From the IMG/VR virus record IMGVR_UViG_3300009008_000162, positions 1 through 31,411 of that record: a DNA stretch of 31,411 bases; one strand, written 5' to 3'. Positions 1 through 7,674 of this stretch are shown here, one piece after another (the first letter of the stretch is position 1; the number at the start of each line of letters is the position of its first letter). Made by a program: the position numbers and the translations under genes. Source of the stretch: a virus. Below the pieces are notes generated by a model that ran no database searches, was not told the DNA's origin, and saw only the letters and a list, made by a program, of their open reading frames with translations.

Positions 1-1
1 A

Positions 2-3000
2 ACACAAAGGGATCTAATAAGGTTTAATAGAAGAAAAAAGTCCCGTGAAAGAAATAGTCGAAGGGTAGAGAGCTGGCAGCTTCAACGAGGTCAAACGTCT
101 GGGAAACAGACGCAACAAAGAGAGTCAAAATATAGCGTAGAGACAACCGGGAAATCAATAGACACATCTTCGGCGGTGGAGATTACAGAGGGTACTAGAC
201 CAGCTGTCCTTGGTATCTTTGATTTCCAACCCGTATACGGTGATACAGGTTATTCGGGCGGAGAGCTCACAACCACAGGGAAGCTAATAGCTTTAACTAA
301 CGCAGTTAAGTACCTTAACATGTCGTCGATCGTCGGAACCCCATCACGTCCTGCATCGGCATGCGAGACGTATCCCATGCAGCCTCTGATGGACTGGAAC
401 TTTGCTGGTAAAAGCTTCCAACTCAGGCTGGATTGTGCTTCATCGATGGGAAATGATCTTACTGCCATTTTTGATTACCTGATGCTAAATGCAGAATCTG
501 CTATTGAAGCGTCAAACACAGAAGTCTTAATGACAATTATGAGAGACCTTGCAGTAGCGCTACAGGGCTGTTCTCCTCGGTTACTAGAATCGGATGAAAG
601 GTCCTTTGAAGCCGGGACCGATATGCCGTCCAACATTTACTCACAAAGTTTTTCTGTGCAAGGGGTTCTTCATCGGTCTGATGTTTTTGAAGCAATTCTT
701 GTGTCGTTAGGCCAATTTGATGATGACCAATTAATGAAAAGTATATTCCACACTCTTGGTCATGAATGCTTATTATCCATCAATAAGAATTTAAACGGAC
801 AAAGCGCTGCGATTGATTCATTGTTCGAGGTGAGTGTTGCTAGAGAAACATTTATGCCCAGCACAGACTCGAGTCTTAATTGTTACAATATGGTACAGTA
901 CGGAGGCGAAGACGATTCAGAAATGTTATTCCCGCTAGAGCCATGTGATATAGCACCTGATGATGAGACAAAATATGCGAGTTGGCCTGATATCTTTCGT
1001 GATTTGCCATGGATTGAATATGACGGCGGCACTACAAAGAAGACCAGGTCTACATCCAACGGGTGGGATGTTGATTGGACCGAAGCTTATTCGAACATGA
1101 ATAGGAAGGCGTCTGCTAATCTATCGGAAGTTCTTGCTTTACTTGATACGAGCTGGATACCAGACGGTGTCGGGATGGCTGGTGCCTCGTTCTTCCCAGA
1201 ATTCATTGTGGTGTCTTGTCTGGGTGCGGTCGAGGCTATAATAACGGATGAGGGCTCCTCCATGGATGAATGCAGTGCTGAGACAGCTGTTGCGTTATGG
1301 TGGATAAATCAAGCAGCATCCGATGAGAATATGCTACGCTGTCTGATGTTGTTTCTTTCGGATTTGTATCTGACGCTTACATACGATCCGATGGCGGCGG
1401 ATGGGCCCGGCTCCGGTGGCGCTGCGGCTGCCTGGATGGCCCCCATGGATGGCTCCAGTTCTAGAGCCAAGCGCCGCGGCAAGAGAACGCGAGATAGCGG
1501 GTCTGCTACAGCGGCGTCGGCGATGGCTGATAGAGAGGCGTCGGCCGCTGCTTCTGTCGATAGAACATGTCTGAAGGCAGTACTTCTGGCGTCTAAAGAA
1601 ATGACGTCATTTGTATCAGAAACGCTCTCGCCCCTCATTCGGAAGGGAAGCTATGTAAGCTCCAACGGAGACGCCGGTGGCGACCCGGGTGCGCTAAGTT
1701 CGAATGCGCCGTTTTATGCAGAGTATCTTCAGCAAGCGATTTTAAAGTCTGCTATCAGTTATGACCACGTCTTTTTCTCTAACCCCAATCCGGCCAGTAC
1801 CTATGACGGCATGAGTTTTGATACAGATGAGCTGGTTTCGATCCTCGCGAGATCGGCAAGTTCAGAGGGCATGTTTTCTAGATTTCTCAATACTTGGGAA
1901 GATGTGATGTCGGTTGAGCGTAACGGTTACGGCGTGTTCAATAAAAGATCAACAGACCAGACGGCTTATTCTGGTACGTATCGTACCCACATGCAGGTTG
2001 GGTATTTAGTGGGAGCAGTGAAGCTTTACTCTTCAATTTTCAGCGGTACTTTTACTGCGATGAGTGATATGGTAGACTCAACTGCTGTTTCGATTTCATG
2101 GGATGCTGAGAATTTTGCAAAGTTGCATACGAGTCTTGTTAGTCTGTTAACGAACCAGTATGGCGTGGGCTATGAGGACTTCGGGATGCCAAGCGGGGGT
2201 CCTGGGATCGCGGCCGCGAGCCAGGTCGCGATGGAGGAGGGGTCGTCCTACTACGCCGAGGTCAAAGCGGCCGATGGCTATGATGCAGATCAACTCACAT
2301 CTGCATTGATGGTTATTGATGCACTTCAAGCAGAATCAGACTCTGGTTACGAAGCTGTGACGGCGCTTAAAACTTATTTCTACGAGATCTCGTCTGCGTT
2401 CCAAGAACTCTCCAGTCTTCTTGGCGAGGGCTTGCAGGTTGAGCCAGCTATCCAGAGTACAATGGGTGTCAAAGCGACCGAGGAGTTAGGTAAAATGATT
2501 GTTAACGGTCTGAAAATCTCCTCCGATTCTCTCGCTTATCTACAGATGGCGATCGGTGGTGATAATGTAGAGGGTCCAGAATTCGGCTGGAGAAATAACA
2601 CTCCCAGTGGATACAGTAGAGAACCGATGGTTGATAAGGCGTATAGTCCATCCTACGGCTTTAACGATTTCTTTTCAGTAGGAATGGAAAAATTGCAGAA
2701 CGTAGATCCTCTTCCTACAAAAATTATGGCTGTGGGTTTACCAACTGGGTTTTTAGACGAATTAGAGGTGAACCCCGTTGCTTTAGATTCGCTGTCTAGA
2801 CAGAGCTGGTCTGTTGACCACTGGAATTATGAGGTTGTTTTAGAAAAAATCGATCTTACTCGTCCCGATGTTATCTACAAAGAACAAGTTTTTGAATTCC
2901 CGCGCTACATGTATTTTCAGCTTCCCTGGGTCAATTTCAACCAGCATGCATGGTCTTATTCCCTCGCTTGGGCCCCAGCGGTCGTCGCAGATCCGATCAC

Positions 3001-3667
3001 GCTGGGTGGAAATAACTTGACTTCCACTGGTTTTTTGGGAACAATGTCCACCGATATTTGGTCTGATGAAGCGTTACATAATTTACGAATGAATACAGTG
3101 CTTAAATTATACTTAGATACAATTTACGGTGTGTCGACATGGATATGCGATTTTCCAGTCAATGAGACCGCACAAAATGAAATAAAGGATTCGAAGATTT
3201 ATTTGCAAGCTTGGGGCGATGACACTACGACTAGCTTTAATGATGACACTTTCCTGACTGCGTCATGTGCAGCATTCGTGAGTAGTGAGACTAGTGCGAA
3301 GTATCCTAGTGGCTTCGAGTGGTTTTCAACTGATAGCACCCCGTTTTATTTAGACTCCTCAAAGTATCCATCATCGTCTGAAGAAAATGTTATCTACAGT
3401 TATCTAAACACCCTGACAAGTACGGTCGACGGCTCTTCTTTCGCCAAAAAATTATACCAGGGTGTTATATTCGAGAATATTTTGTGCATTCCTTATGACC
3501 CAAAATCTTTTGAATTGGATACTGAAGCGGCATCTTCGACGTCTCCAACAACGATGGCGATGGATACGGCAGAGAAGGAGGTCTCCATTGGTCTGGAAAC
3601 CTCCGAAGGAATTGATGCCGCAAGTTTTCGTGTTACAATTCGTTTTCCAGATAGCGGAGGAGAGTAA
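2..3667 (+). CDS. Giant putative virion structural protein, 5' end outside window
   Basis: The reading frame is open from base 2 to the TAA at 3665-3667, giving at least 1221 residues. An internal GTG at 176 could be called as a start, but it has no purine-rich ribosome binding site and the 58 codons before it have no stop and read as a basic, Arg/Lys/Gln-rich segment. I therefore treat the gene as cut by the window edge. No domain is recognised. The chain is mixed alpha/beta, with no signal peptide visible in this part and no obvious membrane helix. Two GC-rich, low-complexity stretches (about 1395-1560, Ala/Ser/Arg/Gly-rich, and about 2185-2275) look like linkers or inserts. The stop overlaps the ATG of the next gene (TAATG), so the two are probably translationally coupled. 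Size and position among tail-type proteins suggest a baseplate or tail component; that role is inference. Confidence 0.75.
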   Translation, partial: TQRDLIRFNRRKKSRERNSRRVESWQLQRGQTSGKQTQQRESKYSVETTGKSIDTSSAVEITEGTRPAVLGIFDFQPVYGDTGYSGGELTTTGKLIALTNAVKYLNMSSIVGTPSRPASACETYPMQPLMDWNFAGKSFQLRLDCASSMGNDLTAIFDYLMLNAESAIEASNTEVLMTIMRDLAVALQGCSPRLLESDERSFEAGTDMPSNIYSQSFSVQGVLHRSDVFEAILVSLGQFDDDQLMKSIFHTLGHECLLSINKNLNGQSAAIDSLFEVSVARETFMPSTDSSLNCYNMVQYGGEDDSEMLFPLEPCDIAPDDETKYASWPDIFRDLPWIEYDGGTTKKTRSTSNGWDVDWTEAYSNMNRKASANLSEVLALLDTSWIPDGVGMAGASFFPEFIVVSCLGAVEAIITDEGSSMDECSAETAVALWWINQAASDENMLRCLMLFLSDLYLTLTYDPMAADGPGSGGAAAAWMAPMDGSSSRAKRRGKRTRDSGSATAASAMADREASAAASVDRTCLKAVLLASKEMTSFVSETLSPLIRKGSYVSSNGDAGGDPGALSSNAPFYAEYLQQAILKSAISYDHVFFSNPNPASTYDGMSFDTDELVSILARSASSEGMFSRFLNTWEDVMSVERNGYGVFNKRSTDQTAYSGTYRTHMQVGYLVGAVKLYSSIFSGTFTAMSDMVDSTAVSISWDAENFAKLHTSLVSLLTNQYGVGYEDFGMPSGGPGIAAASQVAMEEGSSYYAEVKAADGYDADQLTSALMVIDALQAESDSGYEAVTALKTYFYEISSAFQELSSLLGEGLQVEPAIQSTMGVKATEELGKMIVNGLKISSDSLAYLQMAIGGDNVEGPEFGWRNNTPSGYSREPMVDKAYSPSYGFNDFFSVGMEKLQNVDPLPTKIMAVGLPTGFLDELEVNPVALDSLSRQSWSVDHWNYEVVLEKIDLTRPDVIYKEQVFEFPRYMYFQLPWVNFNQHAWSYSLAWAPAVVADPITLGGNNLTSTGFLGTMSTDIWSDEALHNLRMNTVLKLYLDTIYGVSTWICDFPVNETAQNEIKDSKIYLQAWGDDTTTSFNDDTFLTASCAAFVSSETSAKYPSGFEWFSTDSTPFYLDSSKYPSSSEENVIYSYLNTLTSTVDGSSFAKKLYQGVIFENILCIPYDPKSFELDTEAASSTSPTTMAMDTAEKEVSIGLETSEGIDAASFRVTIRFPDSGGE

Positions 3668-5547
3668 TGTCCATCGAATCAGTCCCAAGTTATCCAATGA
3701 AGTGGTTTGACGCTCCTGAGATCGAAGAGATGGTGGGAACTAGCGTCTATAATTTTTTCACTGTTGATGAAATGATAAATGAGTCTGGTGATACAGCCGT
3801 TAACGGAAACTTATCTTCGACTTTATTGAAAAAAGGAACCGCAGACATCGGGAATTTAAACGCTAGATTTCCCCGTTACATCAAATTGGACTTTTATGTT
3901 GGAGACACATCAAAGAAGATTTTGACCACTAAAAATACGTCTATAAAAAGCGTTAAAGCAGAAGTATTAGCTGCACTTCAGGAAGGAAAAGTGAATAGTG
4001 AAGAGTCGATGGCCGGGACCGGATTCTCAACGTGGCTTTTTGGGAATGAAAATCTAAAGGTGGATCTTACGAATTTTTGGGCCCGAAAGTTTGCTACCCT
4101 AACAGGAACAGACATGTTCGTGTCTGGTTCGGCGCTAGACATGTTAAAAGAGAAGGCAGGTGATTTTCCGAATCCTGATTTTTTAGAATCGATATTGCCA
4201 GCTGACTTTGGACTCTCAACCGATGACTCATCGTTTTTAAGTTCGTTAAGTCAACGGTATTTTAACGCGACAATAAATAACGCCTATAGTGAGTATATGT
4301 TCAGGCCTACTATAGAAAGAGGTCTTGCCCCCAACATGACAGACCCGATGCGTCGTTTTTTTGAAGCACAAACGACACCGTCTGATGATACCAGCGCAAA
4401 ATGGGTTAGTGACGATGAGTATGTGTTAGATTTACCCTTCACAAATGTTACAGAGTGTAAGTCTCCAGACTTTGTTTCTGAGGGTGAAGTTGTTGGGTAT
4501 CTATTCGAGAAAGAGAGGATCTTAAAGGGTAAGAGTTATAGGATGTCCCCGATATTTGTTGAGGGCAGTGATGTGAGGACAGCTTACGATTCTCAGGTAG
4601 CTTATGACCAGACGTATAAGTACGCAGCCAGATCCATCGTTAAATTTAGAATACCGATCACAGACTGGGCATCTGGTGAAACGTTTATCGGAGAGTTTTT
4701 TTGGGCCAGCCGCCTGAGTTCCCCAGTATCAGTTACAGTTGCTGAAAACCGTCGACCTAATCCACCTTCTGACATAAGCTATTACTATAATTTTGATGAA
4801 GATAATCTGATTATCACCTGGTCTCCCCCAGTTAATCCACAGCGAGATGTGAAGTATATCCAGATTTACCGCCGACTGTCCACTGACAAGGCCTTTACCC
4901 TTATAGCACATTATGATTTTGACGACTCTATAATTGTAAAAGAGTCTCCTGAAGAGGTAGATTTAACCTTGGTGAGAGAAACGCTGATGATGCCCTGTAC
5001 TTTCGTGGATTATGACTGGGATAAAACAAAAAGCTATATCTATTCTATTGTGACAATTGACGCTCGCCAGCTAAGTTCTTTCTATTCATCACAAACACGT
5101 GTTTATTTTGACTCAACCTCGAATAAATTAAGAAAAGAATTTATATCGTACCAGGGTGCACCAAAGCAGTACCCTAATTGGTTTTTGAAAGCGAACTTTT
5201 TCTCAGATTGCATAAAGGACAGTTCACATAAGGAAGTAAAAATATATTTTAATCCAGAAACATACACAGTTGTAAAAGCAGGCGGGGAGGAAGTGCCAGT
5301 GTTCTATAGCACTGATATTGATCCAGAAGCAAAATATCTGTTTCAATTTATCAATGTGGATAGATTGGCTGAACATCAAATCTCTGTCCAGGTAACCAGA
5401 GAGGTTCCTGTCGCAGAGACGGAGTCCACCGATACCCCCATGCTGACAAGGGCTCGTTTATCTGCAAGAGGCGGATTTGACGATTCGAGACTAACTGGAG
5501 AGGGTGATCTTAGGGACCCAGAAGGGACTGAAAGTGACAGACCATAA
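3667..5547 (+). CDS. Putative tail/baseplate structural protein with fibronectin type III-like domain
   Basis: This is a 626-residue protein starting at an ATG that overlaps the previous stop by one base. Residues about 361-465 look like a fibronectin type III fold: a proline-rich entry (RRPNPPSDI), a strand with the typical tryptophan before a double proline (LIITWSPP), and a following YIQIYRR strand. Such domains are common in exposed parts of phage tails and often bind surfaces. The N-terminal 360 residues and C-terminal 120 residues are not recognised; the last 50 are polar and Arg/Asp/Glu-rich, probably disordered. There is no signal peptide or membrane segment. Coupling to the giant gene upstream suggests the two proteins work in the same structure. 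The structural role is well supported by context, the exact location is not. Confidence 0.7.
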   Translation: MSIESVPSYPMKWFDAPEIEEMVGTSVYNFFTVDEMINESGDTAVNGNLSSTLLKKGTADIGNLNARFPRYIKLDFYVGDTSKKILTTKNTSIKSVKAEVLAALQEGKVNSEESMAGTGFSTWLFGNENLKVDLTNFWARKFATLTGTDMFVSGSALDMLKEKAGDFPNPDFLESILPADFGLSTDDSSFLSSLSQRYFNATINNAYSEYMFRPTIERGLAPNMTDPMRRFFEAQTTPSDDTSAKWVSDDEYVLDLPFTNVTECKSPDFVSEGEVVGYLFEKERILKGKSYRMSPIFVEGSDVRTAYDSQVAYDQTYKYAARSIVKFRIPITDWASGETFIGEFFWASRLSSPVSVTVAENRRPNPPSDISYYYNFDEDNLIITWSPPVNPQRDVKYIQIYRRLSTDKAFTLIAHYDFDDSIIVKESPEEVDLTLVRETLMMPCTFVDYDWDKTKSYIYSIVTIDARQLSSFYSSQTRVYFDSTSNKLRKEFISYQGAPKQYPNWFLKANFFSDCIKDSSHKEVKIYFNPETYTVVKAGGEEVPVFYSTDIDPEAKYLFQFINVDRLAEHQISVQVTREVPVAETESTDTPMLTRARLSARGGFDDSRLTGEGDLRDPEGTESDRP

Positions 5548-5611
5548 AAGAATAATTTACGCCAACGGTCTGGGGATATAATTAAACGCAGGTTGGCAGG
5601 AGGAATATAAA

Positions 5612-6319
5612 GTGGGATTCTTAGACAACAGTACAAACAACGTCATTGTTGATGCAGTTTTAACCGATTACGGTAGAGAATTGCTTGCGCAAAATGATGG
5701 CAGCTTTTCAATCGTGAAATTTGCATTTGGCGATGATGAAGTAGACTATAGCACGATAAAGAAATTTGGTAGAACGGTAGGGAAAGAGAAGATAGAAAAG
5801 AACACGCCTGTTTTTGAAGCTCAAACAAATCAAAATTTGGCTTTGAAGAATAAGCTTGTGAGTTTATCTAATCCGGTCCTTGTCAAGATGCCTGGTATTA
5901 CATTAAGTGGTGATACAACTGATGCAGTGCTAGCTTTCAAGCGGACTGGGTCATCGTCGCAGTTATCTGTGACACTCACCCAAACAGTCAGTGATGAAAA
6001 TACCCTAGACCCTGAATTACGAGATCAATCATTCATTGTGAAGCTTCCGTACAAGTTCCTTCAGCTAAGCGGAAATAGTCTTACCCCCGACTCTATAGAT
6101 GCTGATGACGTCGCGACGTATATCGTAACTAGAGATTCTTCGACAACCTCTATTGGCGGTTCGAAGCTGACTTTAACGATCGCAGTTAGATCTATATCTG
6201 ACAGCGTATTCGAGTTTTACGGTGATTCAGATAATAAGTCGCAGATCTCTTCTACAATGACAGTTACAGGCGTACAGTCTGGTGTCACGACAGAATTGAC
6301 AATAACAATAGGTAAGTGA
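5612..6319 (+). CDS. Virion structural protein (FLDN/VDAVLT-type family)
   Basis: This is a 235-residue protein with a GTG start at 5612, chosen because AGGAGG lies just upstream at 5599-5604. The N-terminus (FLDNSTNNVIVDAVLTDYGR, then FAFGDDEVDYS) matches from memory a family of virion proteins in marine T4-like myoviruses that begin with the same pattern: a DN motif, a VDAVLT strand, a GR-E-L helix and a KFAFGDDEI/V motif. The remainder is predominantly beta, Ser/Thr-rich and ends in strands, as in tail-fibre or baseplate-wedge adaptor domains. It opens a run with the next two structural genes; the gap to the next gene is only 7 bases. Precise function is unknown. Confidence 0.7.
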   Translation: MGFLDNSTNNVIVDAVLTDYGRELLAQNDGSFSIVKFAFGDDEVDYSTIKKFGRTVGKEKIEKNTPVFEAQTNQNLALKNKLVSLSNPVLVKMPGITLSGDTTDAVLAFKRTGSSSQLSVTLTQTVSDENTLDPELRDQSFIVKLPYKFLQLSGNSLTPDSIDADDVATYIVTRDSSTTSIGGSKLTLTIAVRSISDSVFEFYGDSDNKSQISSTMTVTGVQSGVTTELTITIGK

Positions 6320-6326
6320 GGAAAAA

Positions 6327-7664
6327 GTGGCTACATTTAAGGAAATTGGAGCAACAGATATTAAGACAAGCAGGTCTGTCTTAAATCAGCTTGTAGACGT
6401 GATTCAGGAAGATATTTCTGGGTCAGCAACACGTAGATCTTATCAGATTTTTGTAACTGGTGGAATCGGGCCCGGTGTTACATCATCGCTATATCAGACA
6501 GTCTACGATCAAGACTTCTCTTTGCAAACAGCTAATCAGCTTTTCGATGTTACATTCGGCACTTATTATTCTGGTTCTTTGGTTTATAGCTCTTCTACTG
6601 GACAAGACTCGAATGGAAAACTTTTGTTCCCTTCACAATCAATAATGATGAGGGAAAAAGCTGACATCTATAAGCAGTATGCTGCCAACCTACTTGGAAA
6701 CGCAAATTCAGCCTTTTATACTCCGTTCGGATCCAGCACTATAACAGATAGGGTTGATAATGCTCTTTTCTTGTCTTTCAAGAGATTGTTCACAAGAGAC
6801 AAAATGAAGAGAGAGACGTTCGCTGTAAAGATGTATTATTCAGCGTCATGGCAGGGCTCACAATGGCGAGGATCTGGATCATATCCTGGAGATGGTGGTT
6901 TTAACACACAAGCAGACGGTAACGGCACGATTAGAACTCGACAAATGCCTATCGGCGCCGGAACCAATTTAAACGCCACTTCAATCTTAGACTCTAGAAT
7001 TTATACTGATTTTGGGGCTTCTCAAAACAGGAGAAGAACCTTCGGTGGTGAAGTTGGAGATTTAGTTTATTCCAGCAATACCGGCGTGAAAGCTGGCCTT
7101 ATCTTTTATGATGCTGGAACGGTCATGCTTAATTTAGATCGAGTGATTAATGGAACTCAGCCAGTGAGCGGTGTCATTGATGCCATGCGAGCAGGGACCC
7201 TTAACGATGTTGCGACTGGAAAAACAGTCTTGGGGGGCTGTGCCAATAATGACCTGGGTAATTACCAGTTTTCACAAAATCCATTAGCGTCATTTATTCC
7301 CGATCTTCTAACTTCTGCAAGCATTGACGACATTGTACGGCATGTGTGCACCACACGTTTCAGCTCGGGATCACTGACAGCTGCGACCTTCCAGAACAAT
7401 ACGAACATTAATTCTACATTGATCTTCTGTCGGGCCACTGCTGACGAGTTTAATTACTCATCAAACCCAACGTTTACAGACAGTTCAAATAGAATTGTTG
7501 TTGTTGACGAAGGACAAGAAGATACTCAACGCACATTCAGCTTTATTACAACAGTCGGGTTGTATGACGTTAATGATAATCTGCTCGCGGTCGCAAAGCT
7601 TTCTAGACCCATTGAAAAAAATGATGAGAAAGACCTAACCGTGAGGGTGCGGTTGGACTTCTAG
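6327..7664 (+). CDS. Virion structural protein with C-terminal VRVRLDF module
   Basis: This is a 445-residue protein with a GTG start at 6327 behind a GAGGAAAAA ribosome binding site. The N-terminal region (GATDIKTSRSVLNQLVDVIQ, then FVTGGIGPGVTSSLYQTVYD and a DFSLQTAN motif) is of a type I recall in marine T4-like phage structural proteins. The last 70 residues form a beta module with SSNPTF, a GLYDVNDNLLAVAKLS strand and a final VRVRLDF. The same plan recurs at the end of the next protein (SSNPDF, FLDENLNVICK, IVRIRLDF), so the two genes share a C-terminal docking or oligomerisation module. There is no signal or membrane segment. It is probably part of a baseplate or fibre assembly; the exact role is unknown. 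Confidence 0.7.
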   Translation: MATFKEIGATDIKTSRSVLNQLVDVIQEDISGSATRRSYQIFVTGGIGPGVTSSLYQTVYDQDFSLQTANQLFDVTFGTYYSGSLVYSSSTGQDSNGKLLFPSQSIMMREKADIYKQYAANLLGNANSAFYTPFGSSTITDRVDNALFLSFKRLFTRDKMKRETFAVKMYYSASWQGSQWRGSGSYPGDGGFNTQADGNGTIRTRQMPIGAGTNLNATSILDSRIYTDFGASQNRRRTFGGEVGDLVYSSNTGVKAGLIFYDAGTVMLNLDRVINGTQPVSGVIDAMRAGTLNDVATGKTVLGGCANNDLGNYQFSQNPLASFIPDLLTSASIDDIVRHVCTTRFSSGSLTAATFQNNTNINSTLIFCRATADEFNYSSNPTFTDSSNRIVVVDEGQEDTQRTFSFITTVGLYDVNDNLLAVAKLSRPIEKNDEKDLTVRVRLDF

Positions 7665-7674
7665 CGGGGGTGAG

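Noticed and set aside
1309-1638. A 109-codon - strand frame within the giant virion gene
   Set aside because: It coincides with the GC-rich insert, where stop codons are rare in all frames. There is no start signal or recognisable product.
3462-3710. A + strand frame overlapping the end of the giant gene in another frame
   Set aside because: The product is Arg/Leu-rich low complexity, has no ribosome binding site, and overlaps the coupled TAATG junction of two real genes.
5561-5597. Inverted repeat GCCAAC/GTTGGC before the gene at 5612
   Set aside because: It has only 6 bp with a 25-base loop and no T run, so it is too weak to call a terminator or a regulator.
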